64,000 bases of DNA from Platanthera guangdongensis (Eukaryota; Streptophyta; Magnoliopsida; Asparagales; Orchidaceae): contig CM077153.1 in the NCBI GenBank assembly GCA_039583875.1, positions 114,882,568-114,946,567 on the forward strand, read 5' to 3'. The first letter of the stretch is position 1. The number at the start of each line of letters is the position of its first letter. The position numbers and the translations under genes are program-made. Under the pieces are notes generated by a model. That model saw only the letters and a list, made by a program, of their open reading frames with translations. It did not search any database and was not told where the DNA came from. Shown in pieces: positions 34,918-46,438 of this stretch.

Positions 34918-36562
34918 GACATAAAAATGTCCTCTCCCCGTGCAAATCATCACTAAGCGGAGTTTAAGAAAGCTAGTTGACTAAGAAATTGCATAAATAG
35001 ATTACCTTGTGAAGGGATACCCTCATGTACAAAAAACAATAGTAGAAAACTCATCTATGCATGCATAATAATTCTAATTCTTGTAAACGTAGAGAAGATA
35101 TTACAAAAACTCCTAAAGTGAATCACGATGAATCATTCGGCTGAGCGTAGAATGAAAACAGGCGGACAATGAGGTAAGCATTGCCAAAGATCGGGCTTCA
35201 AGAGAATCTCTAAAGGAATCGACCAATGTCAAAAACCATATGATTGGTCGTTCATACTCTCTTCACGAGACTAGTTTGACTCAAGCACGAATCCGTAGGA
35301 CTTGGAGTATAATATAGGCTTAGGCGAATGCGGGGTATACAAAGATTAAGAAGACTGACACGCAGACCCAAAATGAGACTGCCCAAAAACACTCACAGCT
35401 GTACTCAACGAACAAACACGTGTGGCGCACCACCAGACTTGGACTTTTGACTATGCGTGCACGCCCAAAACGAACACAAAACAACAAGATTTTACAACTC
35501 AACAACAAATTTTTTTTTTGTTTTCCCTTTTATTCCACATTGGGAATTTTCATTTCTTTTACTATTATATTTTTTCTTTTCTTTTTATCAAAATAGCGAA
35601 ATCAAAATACGAAAACACGGCAACACCACAAGCTACACAAACACTCACATAACTGCCACACATAACAGATACAAACTACAACAACACAAACTATCCGAGC
35701 GACCACATTCGGATGTGAGAGAAGGAAAGGCTATATGGCTTTGGTAGCGATGCGTTGGGATGTCAAAGGAAGGAACAGGATCAATGGGGATAGCAACGGA
35801 TAGAGGTCGGGAATGTTACAAGGCTCAAACTAGATAAAGTGACGGCCTACATCACGCGCGCACTTGACTAACCATGTACCCATGCTTCGAGAGTAGCTAG
35901 GGGCAAGTTCTTAGCCACCGAGAAAGACAACCGTTCCTCCCGACTCGAGCAATACGAGTCTATTGAAGTCCCACACACAATCCTACACCACCGTTTGATT
36001 CATGACCGGATTCACAACTATAGTACCGTAAACAAAATCTATGCTAATAGAAAAATAGAAACTATAAGCATATAATGAATTTTAATCTACAAAGACTCTA
36101 TGTGAGCATGCGTGCACTCCTAGGAACACTCTTGGAATCAACATTTTACTCCATCATACAATCCTAAGTCAACGCATCATTCATTATTCTACGCACAAGT
36201 GATAAACAAGCTCGTCTCGTGCAAGTGCTTAAGTACACGCTCTCAAGTGGGTGTTGTGGAGTGTAAAGCAAATGCAAATGATATAACAATAAACGCTTCT
36301 AGTATCCGAGTAGAATGTGCACGTGAGCAGATAACAACTCGAGTCACTCCTCCACCAGACTTAATCCATGCAACCTATCACAAGATTTGCAATAAAAACA
36401 ATGAAATATAAGTCGGGGGAGAGGTTACCCCATATTCATCAAATAAGCATACCAGAAGAAACGAGAAAGCTTGAAGCTAAACCTACAAAAATTTCCATAA
36501 CTCCTCCGCGCAAGTGAAGTGCTAACCTGCAAATGAGGTCCAGCAAACTTGTATACACAGTG
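34918..36562. other. Element C internal region, 3' side
   Basis: No gene recognised. On the minus strand CGGGGAGAGGACATTTTTATGTC-like sequence next to the LTR (34918-34940) would be the polypurine tract. A T-rich run lies at 35505-35580. Confidence 0.55.
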
Positions 36563-36567
36563 GTAAT
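36563..36567. repeat. Target-site duplication GTAAT of element B, left copy
   Basis: GTAAT abuts TGTTGATGCACG and is repeated at 58292-58296. Confidence 0.94.
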
Positions 36568-37228
36568 TGTTGATGCACGAAAACGGACAGGGAGTCGGGC
36601 ACCACCAGCTAACGGCTCGAACACCGGGGAATAGGGGAGGAAAGGAGGAGACTGTCGACCAATCGGTTACTAGCGGTCGCGGCTAAAGGACCGGAGAAGG
36701 GGGCCGCTGGCAGCGGCAACAGCAGAGTTCGCCCGCCGCGGCTTAAATACCACTCTTGCGGCGGGCTTTCCTTTACTTCAAATAAGAAACAGTTACAACG
36801 AGTAAAAGAAGAAGCCGGCCGGACTACAAGTCGCAATACACTAGACTTGAGACCGCAGCTCTTAACAGGCGAGCTACTGGATCCCAGTCAGCGTGTCTTG
36901 GGGAGTGCACCCTCCCCCTATTTATAGGCTCGGGGGCCTGCCCAAACGGGCAGGGCTAAAATTACCGGCTGCCCGGGGTACAGGAGAACCGGGCAGAGGT
37001 GAGGGGAAGCAAAAGAGAGAGAAACAAGAAAGGAGGGAAGCCGCGCGGCCTGGCGGATTCATCCTGGCGAGCTGACGGCTGAGTCCTTGGGCCTTGTCGC
37101 TGAGCAGGGTCGGCGTTGGCAGCGGCCTGACATGGAGACCGCCCGGCTTGGGAGGCTTGGCGGCTTGAGTAGGCAGGCCGCCCGGTCTGGAAAGCTGCGC
37201 GGGCAGGTCGCGGATTCCGGGCTTATCA
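36568..37228 (-). repeat. 3' LTR of element B (left)
   Basis: 661 bp, on plus beginning TGTTGATGCACG and ending GGGCTTATCA. About ten hand-counted differences from the right LTR. Confidence 0.94.
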
Positions 37229-37310
37229 TAATCCCCGCACATTTTTAAGTTTCCAAAAAACTTCGAAAATGTAGAACTAAGCCGGAGACCGCGACTGCCT
37301 CATCATCGTC

Positions 37311-37318
37311 TATAAAAT
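37311..37318 (+). promoter_or_regulatory. TATA box of gene 2 (element B)
   Basis: TATAAAAT 100 bp upstream of the ATG at 37418, as in element A. Confidence 0.68.
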
Positions 37319-37417
37319 CCCCTGACCCTTGACATTCTTCAGGATTCCTGCCAAGCCACGGGTCGCTACTCGCCACTTGCGGTCAGAATTTTGCAAGCCG
37401 ACGCGATTTCTCTAGCG

Positions 37418-37547
37418 ATGGATGTGATGTCATCAATGTTAGCCTGCAACAAGAAACCGCCAGAAACGAAGCAGAGCCGGAGCGAGAACTCGAATGATTC
37501 TGCCCGTCAGACTACCAAGAAGACTGGGAAGCCGGAGACATCAGCGG
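37418..37547 (+). pseudogene. Gene 2 of element B, 5' fragment
   Basis: Starts MDVMSSMLACNKKPPETKQS, matching the start of element A's antisense gene 2. It is interrupted at the TSD AGCGG by the Copia element and resumes in the same frame at 50644. The visible frame runs a few codons into the Copia LTR before stopping. Confidence 0.85.
37543..37547. repeat. Target-site duplication AGCGG of the Copia element, left copy
   Basis: AGCGG, repeated at 50639-50643. Removing the insertion restores the sequence order seen in element A. Confidence 0.95.
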
Positions 37548-38389
37548 TGAAAGATATGGTACCTAAACACCTAGAGGGGGGGGGGTGAATAGGTGACCTA
37601 AACCTTTTTGAAACTTTGTTGGCAGCAAAACAGTTATCTCACAGATTTCTACAGCTAACAGCAATAACAAAATATAAACTGCTAATTCACAGCACAGCAC
37701 AGCACAGCAGACACACAAATTTATAGTGGTTCCCCAATCTTTGGGTACATCCACTTTCCCTCTTCGCCTATCTAGCAGTGTACTAGATTCGACCAAACTT
37801 CTCCACTATCTCAGAACCCAACTAGGTTCCTACACCTCAGGCCCAAAGCCTTACACTCAGCCACCAAGGCCTACACTCAGCCACCCAGGCCTACACTCAG
37901 AGTTCTTCAACTCCTACACTCAGGCAACCAAGCCCTACCCTCAGCCTTTATAATATAGGCTTACAATTCACTCAGATCCAATGGATCCTACAAGTTAAAA
38001 TTGAATTACAATAACTAACTCTACAACTCAGAAAATAAGAGAGGAGTTGAGAGTTTCTTGAAGAGTTCTTGGAAGAACTCAGCTAGATCCAAACTGACTT
38101 AGCTTCCTTCAAAGCTTCTTGAGTAGAACTGAATTAGTCTGAATCCTCTGCAGTTGATCCTTGACCTCTGCTTCTTGAGATCCAGATGATTCTGAATCCT
38201 TCTTCTCAGCCTTAGTTCCAAAGACTGAATTCTTGATTGGAGCTCTCTCTCTCCAACTTCTTAGATCTGCTGTTGGACAGCAAGATCTTCTTGTGTTAAT
38301 ACTCTGTGTACCACTTTTCTGATTACTTGAATAATCTGATCAATTACTTCAAATAGCTTCAACAACAACTTCTGTAAACTGTGAGTGCC

Positions 38390-38397
38390 TATTTATA
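38390..38397 (-). promoter_or_regulatory. TATA box in the left Copia LTR
   Basis: Minus-strand TATAAATA in the context GCCTATAAATAGGCACTC. It lies immediately downstream, in element sense, of the GTGTCGACAC array. Confidence 0.75.
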
Positions 38398-38529
38398 GGC
38401 ATTCTTCATGGTAACCGGCTGGTCCGGTTCATAACAGACTTCTGACTTCCCTGACAGTTGCTGTAGACCGGCTGGATCGGTAGCTGTCATGTCAACCAGT
38501 CACTTCTTGAAATTCTCTAACTGTCAGAT

Positions 38530-39470
38530 AGTGTCGAGACTTTTTGTTCTTAAGTGTCGACACTTATAGACCAAGTGTCGACACATGTTGTGTAAGTGTC
38601 GACACAAGTCTACAAGGTGTCGACACAACTCCTTGTATGTCTCGACACAGATTCTTCTTCAAGTGTCGACACAGAAATTAAGTGTCAACACAAGTACTTG
38701 ATCTTTTGTAACTTGTTGAATTCTTCTAAGTGTCGACACATCTCCTTTGTGTCGACACATCTTCATGTGTTGAAACTGTCAAGTGTCGACACTGCTTCTT
38801 GGTGTCGACACAAGTCTTCAATTTTGTTTCTTCAGCTGAGTGTCGACACATTCCCTTAGTGTCGACACTTGTACTTAGAATATTTTGTAAACTTTTCTGT
38901 TCTTTGCTAAGTGTCGACACAGCTCCTTGTGTCGACACTTTCTTCAAGTGTAGAGTCTTCAACTAAGTGTCGACACATTGTGCTGGGTGTCGACACTTTC
39001 TTCAAGTGTTGACTCTTCTGGTTGTGTGTCGACACATTGTGCTGAGTGTCGACACATACTTCAAGTGTTGACTCCTTTGAGTGTGTGTCGACACATTGTG
39101 CTGAGTGTCGACACATTCTTCATATGTTGACTCTGCTGATTGAGTGTCGACACATTGTGTTGAGTGTCGACACTTGTCCTTAGTCTCTGCAGAATTTTGC
39201 TGAGTGTCGACACAACTCCAAGTGTCGACACTTTCTGATGTAGACTCAGCTCTTCTAGGTGTCGACACTTCGGCTAAGTGTCGACACAGCTTTTCTGCAT
39301 TCTTCTTCACTGAGTGTCGACACAGCTCCAAGTGTCGACACTTTCTGTCTGGTGTCGACTCTTCTTCTCAGGTGTCGACACAATTACTCCAAGTGTCGAC
39401 ACTGCTTGTCTGGGTGTTGACACAAGCTTTCTCAAGTGTCGACACTTTCCCTCTGGGTGTCGACACATGG
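38530..39470. repeat. GTGTCGACAC palindrome array, left LTR
   Basis: About 31 exact copies of the 10-bp palindrome by hand count, spaced mostly 15-40 bp, plus variants such as GTGTTGACTC and GTGTCAACAC. It sits in the U3 region upstream of the TATA box. Open frames on both strands here are artefacts of the repeat. Confidence 0.95.
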
Positions 39471-39611
39471 ACTTAGAAACTTTTAGCTTCAGTCCAGTGA
39501 ATACCTAACCTGCACAAGTAACTCAAACAAACATCAAATACATTATGATGTATATCATTGAGTTAGGTGAGGCTTCTTCAAATCAGGTACATTTGACCAA
39601 TGTACCCAACA

Positions 39612-39625
39612 ATCTCCCCCTATTT
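39612..39625 (-). promoter_or_regulatory. Polypurine tract of the Copia element
   Basis: Minus strand AAATAGGGGGAGAT directly precedes the 3' LTR. Confidence 0.85.
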
Positions 39626-39913
39626 GGAGAAGTCATAACCCTTAGTCAATGATATACACCACTCATAATTAAAAATTAGAAAATGATGTAAAGCAGGTAT
39701 ATGTTAACAGGGTAAACATAAACATGTAATAAAGCACACATGTATACTCATTAAACATTGCAGAACAACCAAGAAATAGACACATGCTTCTGAACAATCA
39801 TGAGATATATTTATCAAAAATTGTTCTAACATTGTTTTAATACATTTCCATTGTTTTACAAAAATATTTCATATGTAAAAGATTACAACAATGTTTCTTA
39901 GTCTAATCTTAGT

Positions 39914-42751
39914 CTAGTTCTGATCAGGTTCTTTTATAACTATTCCTTTCCCAGCTTGTACTTTGGCCTTTACAGCAGCAGCAGCAGCAGGCTCAGTATC
40001 AGCAGTCTTCTTTCCTTTGAGATCGAGCTTATCAGCCTTGATCTTTTGCCCCTCAAAGTAATGATAGGGCTTAGGAAAGTACTTGCTAGGCTCCACAGCT
40101 GTAGGAGGTAGCTTTCCTAACTTAGCCTTCCTTCTATACTGGACAATGGCTTCCTGCCTAATCTCATGCTTCCTCCATTCTGCTTCTGAGAACCATTTGT
40201 TCCTTTCATGAGCATTGTCCTTGGCTGCTTTCCAGGCAGTTAGAATTATGTTCCTAGAGGTAGGGCTCCATTGTTCAAAATCTGGCTTTTGTTCTGCTTG
40301 TTCCCTAAACCTCTTCTTTGACAGCCTTGTCTCTTCTTCTTTGTCCAAAGCCTCTTGCATAGCTGCTGTTATAGGTTGAACAACCTTTTCCAGAACAACA
40401 TTTGACTTTCCAGCAGTTGGGCTATACATTGTGCTTACATCTGCATGAACCATGTCAAAATCTGGAGGTGGATAAATCACTTGAGCTACTTCCTGTTGCT
40501 CACCTCCAAGATATGCACTTTGAATTCCTGATTCAGCAACATTATCATCATCACACAGGGGAGGATAGCCCAGTGTAGCTCTGATGGATTTAGATATCCA
40601 TTTGGCATGGTCAGAGCTAGCTTTGACTAACACCCTCTCCCCCTTTATGACTTCTTGTGCAACATGGTCTCTGACATCATCCTTTTGGAATCTGATCTGA
40701 CTGTCCAAATACCTGATCCCATCTTTAAAATAAGGTCTAAGCTTTGTAAGCTGTTCAGAAATGACCTTCTGTGAATCCTTGATTGCAGTCTTGACAGCAG
40801 CAATTTCTTCTTGAAATACTTTATCAAATTCAGCCTTAACTGCAGCAGATGATGTTGAAGGTTCAGCAGTCTTATTCTTCAGTTCAGTGACTATAGCATT
40901 GTGGGATGCAGTCAAATTATCATTCATCCTTAATTGATTTTCCAGCACATAGCCTTGTTTCAATGCTATATCATCTACTTGAGTCTTGATCTTCTCCTAG
41001 TGAGTAGCCAAATAGACTACTGCATTCCCACCCTTGTGGAAGCAGTCAGTCATCTCCTTTTTATTAAGGTTCATTTCAAACCTTATTGACTTGATTTCCT
41101 GTGCCAGATCAAATTGTAGGGTCTTGTGCCCTTCATCAACATAAGTCTCTATAGCCTTCCTTTGCTCATCCAGCTTGATCTGGAGTGCAATCAGTAAAGC
41201 ACTATAGTCAGCAGTTGGAGCTTGCTGAACTATGGGCTGTGGGGCAATGGATTGCAAGGCTTTCTTGTAACTCTGACTTCTCCTCTTGAAGACATAGAGT
41301 TTCTTCTTTTTAGCTTATTCAGCCTCATCTTCCTCAGACTCTGAAGTACTGGCGATATCAACCCTGTCCTTAGGGCTTGATGGTTTGTCAGCTTGCACAT
41401 CTAGTGCCTTCTCAGTGTCTAGCCTTAAAGGCTCTTCTAGAATATCCATGTGCTCCCCCTCAGCAGCAGCAGTCTTATCTTCAGCAGCAGCTTCCTTATC
41501 CATGTTTAAGTCTTCTTGATCTAGATTAAGAAACAGATCTTCCATGGTGAATTCAACTGGTGACTGTGCAGGAGAAGTACTGGGTTCATCAACTACTTTA
41601 TCAGGAATCACTTCTAGGATAACTGATGTGTTTGGAAGAACAACATCTAGTTCTTGGCTAGGCAGCTGAGTGTGCTGATGGACATCAGACAAATCAGAAT
41701 CTACTACAGAAAAATTGAAAGTATTAAGATCAACAAGTACCTCTTGGATGAGGATGGTGGCTTGCTCACTCTCCAGTGTAGATGGTTCTTCTACACCTGG
41801 AAGCTCCCCCTGGCTTGGATCCCTAGGGATGGGGCTAGTGTGAGGCAGCTCCCCCTGAATCTCAGCCACATCTTGAGCAGCAGGGGTTTTGACTACTGTC
41901 TCCTCTACTTGCTCATTAGGTGTGAACACCACCTGTTCTTCACTTTTAGAACTGCTTGAGGACTCTTGTGCCACAACTGCAGTTTTTCTCTTCTTCCTGG
42001 GAGGAGAATCTTTCTTAGTAACTTCCTTCTCAGGTGTAGGTATATCCTTTGACAGCACCCTTTCCCACCTGGAAAATATCCTTTGATCTATCCTTCTCAT
42101 GTGATTGATTTTAGTACCAGCAGCATTGCTCATTACCTCTGGTATTGTACCAGCCAGGTAGAGACTTAGTATTCTGCCCAGATTGGGCTTCTTCAGACTC
42201 TCCTTAATTTTCTCATACACAACCATGGACCAGTCTGTTTTTAGGTTGAAGATAATTCTGGTCATAACACTGAACATGGAGGCTGACACCCTGTCATGCC
42301 CTCCAGTCTTGCTGAGTATAACTTTCCCCACAATTTCAGACAGGAATTTTCCTTGGTTATTCATTCCTTTCCTGTTGAATACAGATCCTATCTTCATCTT
42401 AGGATCTAGACCACACCAGGTAAGTGCTTCCCTGGTCTTAGATGTAGTCACTTCCTCTTCTGCTTGAATTTTAGGTAGCTGAAGTACCTTTCTCAGAGTT
42501 TTGGGTGAAATCTTGACCTTGGTTCCATGCACTCTTGATTTGATTCTGTAACCTGAGTCATCTACAGAAGCTCCAGTAAGGAATTCAAGAACTTCCTTCT
42601 TCCATATTTTGGTTGGTTCTGAAACCAAGTACTCCAATCCAGAATCGGTGACTAGGGTTACCACCGATTTGATTTCTTGATTGCCATCGTCGAACGCGCC
42701 ACGAACCAGTTCATAGCCTTCATTGACGTTCTCCTCGAGCTTGGGAGCCAT
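39914..42751 (-). pseudogene. Copia third ORF (behind pol), 945 codons, two stops
   Basis: A single reading frame from ATG 42751 to 39914, broken by TAA at 41312-41314 and TAG at 40994-40996. Residues about 1-240 (FLTGASVDDSGYRIKSRVHG, SASMFSVMTRIIFNLKTDW) resemble the putative plant transposon protein domain. Then comes PPRKKRKTAVV, a possible nuclear signal, a long acidic Ser/Glu/Pro region, and a C-terminal part with coil-like stretches, RNIILTAWKAAKDNAHERNKWF and a poly-Ala run. I see no signal peptide or membrane helix, so the env-like label used for this position does not fit. It has its own TATA box about 100 bp upstream and a palindrome cluster beyond it. Function is unknown. Confidence 0.82.
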
Positions 42752-42785
42752 TAGGGTTTGTAGAATTAGTCTTTAGGAAAGAGAA

Positions 42786-43207
42786 ATGTCGACACAGTAG
42801 TTTGGTCTCGAAACTCTGAAAGCGTGTCGACAAACAAAGACAGAATCCTATTTATACCTTTCTGGTTTGAAGACGAACAGGCGGGATGGATTACTAAAGA
42901 TGTGTCGACACTGGCAATAAGTGTCGACACTGACTTATAATGTCTCGACACTCATGTGTCGACACAAGTTTAGTCAACAGATTTTATGTGTCGACACTTG
43001 GTTATGTGTCGACATCACACTACTCGACATGTAGTCGAGACGTTACTTAGAAAATTCTGAGTAAAACTTAAGTGTCGACACCTCATTGGATGTGTCGACA
43101 CCAACTCGACATGTGTCGACACTAACATTCTGAAGTGTCGACACCAACTTCCTAGATGTGTCGACACCATTTTCCTGAAGTGTCGACACTTACTATTCTG
43201 TGTCGAC
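42786..43207. repeat. Internal GTGTCGACAC cluster upstream of the third ORF
   Basis: About 14 copies of the core TGTCGACA between the end of pol (43265) and the third ORF (42751), plus degenerate ones. This is the same motif as in the LTRs. Most copies lie upstream of the internal TATA box and two lie between it and the ATG. Confidence 0.92.
42849..42856 (-). promoter_or_regulatory. Internal TATA box for the third ORF
   Basis: Minus-strand TATAAATA in the context GGTATAAATAGGATTC, about 98 bp upstream of the ATG at 42751. The sequence is nearly the same as the LTR TATA context. Confidence 0.7.
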
Positions 43208-43264
43208 ATAGACTTGTCTATGTGGCGACACATTTTTACTTAGCCAATTTTTAGTTCTGTAAAC

Positions 43265-46200
43265 TTAGTCTAAGTTTATCATACCTAGTTCAATTTTGAA
43301 CCTATTGAACTTAGCTTCTTCTAAGGGCTTAGTAAACATATCAGCTATCTGATTATCAGTTTTAACATATTCAAGTGCAATATCATTTCTTTCTACATGC
43401 TCCCTAAGAAAGTGATATTTAATCTCAATATGTTTAGTTCTACTATGTGATACAGGATTATTAGCTATTGAAATAGCACTTGTAGAATCACAGAAAAGTG
43501 GAGTTCTACTTACCTGAAATCCATAGTCTTCTAGCTGATGTTGAATCCATAGAAGTTGAGCACAGCAACTTCCTGCAGCTACATATTCTGACTCAGCTGT
43601 GGAGATAGCCACACTGGTTTGCTTCTTACTACTCCATGAAATGAGTCTTCCACCTAGGAATTGACAGGATCCAGTAGTGCTCTTTCTATCTTCTTTGCAT
43701 CCTGCAAAGTCTGCATCTGAATAGCCTGTTAGATCAAAATCTCCATTCCTAGGGTACCAGAGGCCTAGATAAGGAGTGCCCTTTAGATATCTCAAAATTC
43801 TCTTGACTGCAGTCAAGTGAGACTCTTTAGGGCAGGCTTGATACCTGGCACAAACACATGTAGCATACATAATGTCAGGCCTACTTGCAGTCAAGTATAG
43901 TAAGGAGCCAACTATCCCTCTATACAAGGTTTCATCTACAGGTTTCCCTGCATCATCCTTGCTAAGAGACATACTTGACCCCATAGGAGTCTTCATGGTA
44001 CTGGATGAATCCATACCATATTTCCTTATGAGTTCTAGGGTGAACTTGGACTGACATATGGACAAGCCACTTTCAGTCTGTTTAACTTGGAGACCCAAGA
44101 AAAACTTCAGTTCTCCCATACTACTCATCTCAAATTGACCTTGCATAAGTTTTGCAAACTTTTTGCAAAGGCTGCTTTCAGTAGACCCAAATATAATGTC
44201 ATCTACATATATTTGGACTAGTATGACTTTGCCTCTAGATTCCCTAAGGAATAGAGTCTTATCTATTTTCCCCCTTGTGAACTTGTTCTCAATGAGGAAA
44301 CTAGATAGGGTTTCATACCAAGCTCTAGGAGCTTGCTTTAACCCATACAATGCTTTCCTAAGTCTATAGACATGATGTGGAAGAGTAGGATCAACAAAAC
44401 CTGAAGGCTGCTCCACATATACTTCTTCCTTTAGATTACCATTTAGGAATGCTGACTTCACATCCATTTGGTATACCTTGAATCCTTGATAGGTTGCATA
44501 GGCCAAGAACATCCTTATGGCTTCCAGTCTGGCTACTGGAGCAAAGGTTTGATCAAAATCAATACCTTCTTCTTGCCTATAACCTTTAGCAACCAATCTT
44601 GCTTTATTCTTAATGATGACCCCTTGTTCATCTAACTTATTTCTGTAGATCCACTTAGTTCCTATAACATTGTGGTCTTTTGGTTTAGGAACCAGGTCCC
44701 AAACCTTGCACCTTTTGAACTGATTAAGCTCTTCCTGCATTGCTTCAGTCCACTGTGGATCTTGTATAGCTTCTTCAAATTTCTTTGGTTCTATTTGAGA
44801 CAGAAAACTTGAATATACTACAGCATTCTGATTTCTGCTCCTTGTCTGAACACCTTATCTTGGATCTCCAATAATCAGCTCTACTGGATGATCTCTTAGA
44901 TGCCTGTTGGCTGGAGGCATCCTTACTTCTGGTTGAACTTCTTCAGCATCTTCATCAAGCTGAGTTCCTTGTACTTCTTCAGCTCCTGGTACATGTAGTT
45001 CTCCCCCTGGACATAAGCCATCTTCTTCTACTTGCTGTCTTGCAGCAGGTACATCTTCTATGGTTAGCTTGTCCATCTTCTTAGTAAGACCTGTGGGGCT
45101 GCACACACTACTAGACAACTCATTGTTAATAAGTTTTGTCTCATCAAAAACTACATGCACAGACTCCTCTACAACTTGTGTAGTCAAGTTGTAGACTCTA
45201 TAAGCCTTACTATTATTGCTGTACCCAACAAACACTCCCTCTTGGGACTTGGCAGCAAACTTAGTTAAGTAAGACTTCCCATTGTTAAGTATGAAGCATT
45301 TGCAACCAAAAATCCTGAAATAGGATAGGTTTGGTTTTCTGCCTTTCACAACTTCATAGGGGGTCTTATTTAACCTTTTAGTGATGGTAGCCCTATTTAT
45401 CACATGGCATGCAGTATTAACTGCTTCAGCCCAAAAATACTCAGGCAGTGATGTATCACTAAGTAGGGTTCTACCAGCCTCTATCAAGGTTCTATTCTTC
45501 CTCTCAGCAATGCCATTTTGCTGAGGTGTTCTAGGTGAAGAGAATTCTTGAAATATCTCAAAGTCTTCACATAGTTTTGTCATGCTTTCAGATTGAAACT
45601 CAGTACCATGGTCACTTCTAATTTTGACCACAGTACTATTTAGTTCATTCTGAATTTGCTTGACAAAGCTGTAGAAGACACTAGGTGTTTCAGATTTCTG
45701 CCTTAAGAAGAACACCCAGGAAAACCTTGAGTAGTCATCAACAACTACAAAGGTATAGACCTTCCTACCTAAGCTGTGAACTGGCATTGGACCAAAGAGA
45801 TCCATATGCAAGAGGTATAAGCACCTCACAGCATCTTTGTTCTCAATGCTTTTAAAGGTGGATTTGGTCTGCTTGCCCTTTTGACAAGCTGAGCAAATGC
45901 CATCTTTAACACACTTAACTTGAGGACCATTCCTCACTAACTCTTTGCTAAAGAGTTTGCTAATAGTCTTGTAGTTAAGATGAGCTAGCCTCTTGTGCCA
46001 CTTGACACAATAAGAGACTATCTCATCAGCTACAAGACAAACAGGAGAACCATTGTTCTCAATCATGATGTCTAGACAGTAGACATTCCTCTTTCTATAT
46101 CCTGTCAAAATGATCTCTTGATCACTTGACCTCTTGATATGACAACCATTTTTAACAAATGAGATGTCATACCCTACATCACTTAACTGACTTATACTTA

Positions 46201-46432
46201 TAAGGTTGTGTTTCAACCCTTTAACATAAGCCACTTGAGTAATGGTAACAAGGTTTGAAGAAATGTTACCAAACCCTTTGATGATTCCTTTTTCAGAACC
46301 ACCAAAGGTCACTTTAGGACCATTTTTGATTGGAATGTAGTCCTTCAGTAGTCCCCTTGTTCCAGTCATATGTCTGGAACATCCACTATCCAAGTACCAT
46401 GTTGGGGTATGGCCACTTGGATTCACCTGCAA
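43265..46432 (-). pseudogene. pol: Copia pol: protease, integrase, RT, RNase H, one nonsense codon
   Basis: Same frame as gag, and opens without an ATG after the gag stop. The protease has WYLDSGCSRHMTG. Next come the pre-integrase zinc region (HKRLAHLNYKT, CSACQKGKQTK) and the integrase triad (HMDLFGPM, SDHGTEFQ, AERKNRT). The RT has [20 protein letters not shown] and the catalytic YVDD in [11 protein letters not shown]. RNase H has [23 protein letters not shown] and [16 protein letters not shown]. Pol ends [14 protein letters not shown]. One TAA at 44852-44854, between integrase and RT, breaks the frame and probably arose from CAA. Otherwise all catalytic motifs are present and full length. 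Confidence 0.94.
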
Positions 46433-46438
46433 AACAAA

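Larger units (their letters stand above)
37548..39611 (-). repeat. 3' LTR of the Copia element (left)
   Basis: On plus it begins TGAAAGATATGG and ends GTACCCAACA. It contains a run of ten G near 37576 and the GTGTCGACAC array at 38530-39470. Confidence 0.95.

Noticed and set aside
38530..39470. A CRISPR-like array of short repeats and spacers
   Set aside because: The repeat is only 10 bp, spacing is irregular, the setting is an LTR in a plant genome and there are no cas genes.
38596..39508. Several open frames on both strands rich in VSTQ, CRHS and SVDT
   Set aside because: They follow from the GTGTCGACAC palindrome, which is open in most frames. The same applies at 49623-50535 and 43015-43233.
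39914..42751. Envelope-like glycoprotein for the Copia third ORF
   Set aside because: I see no signal peptide or membrane helix; the visible features are a transposon-protein-like domain, a basic patch and acidic or coil-like regions.
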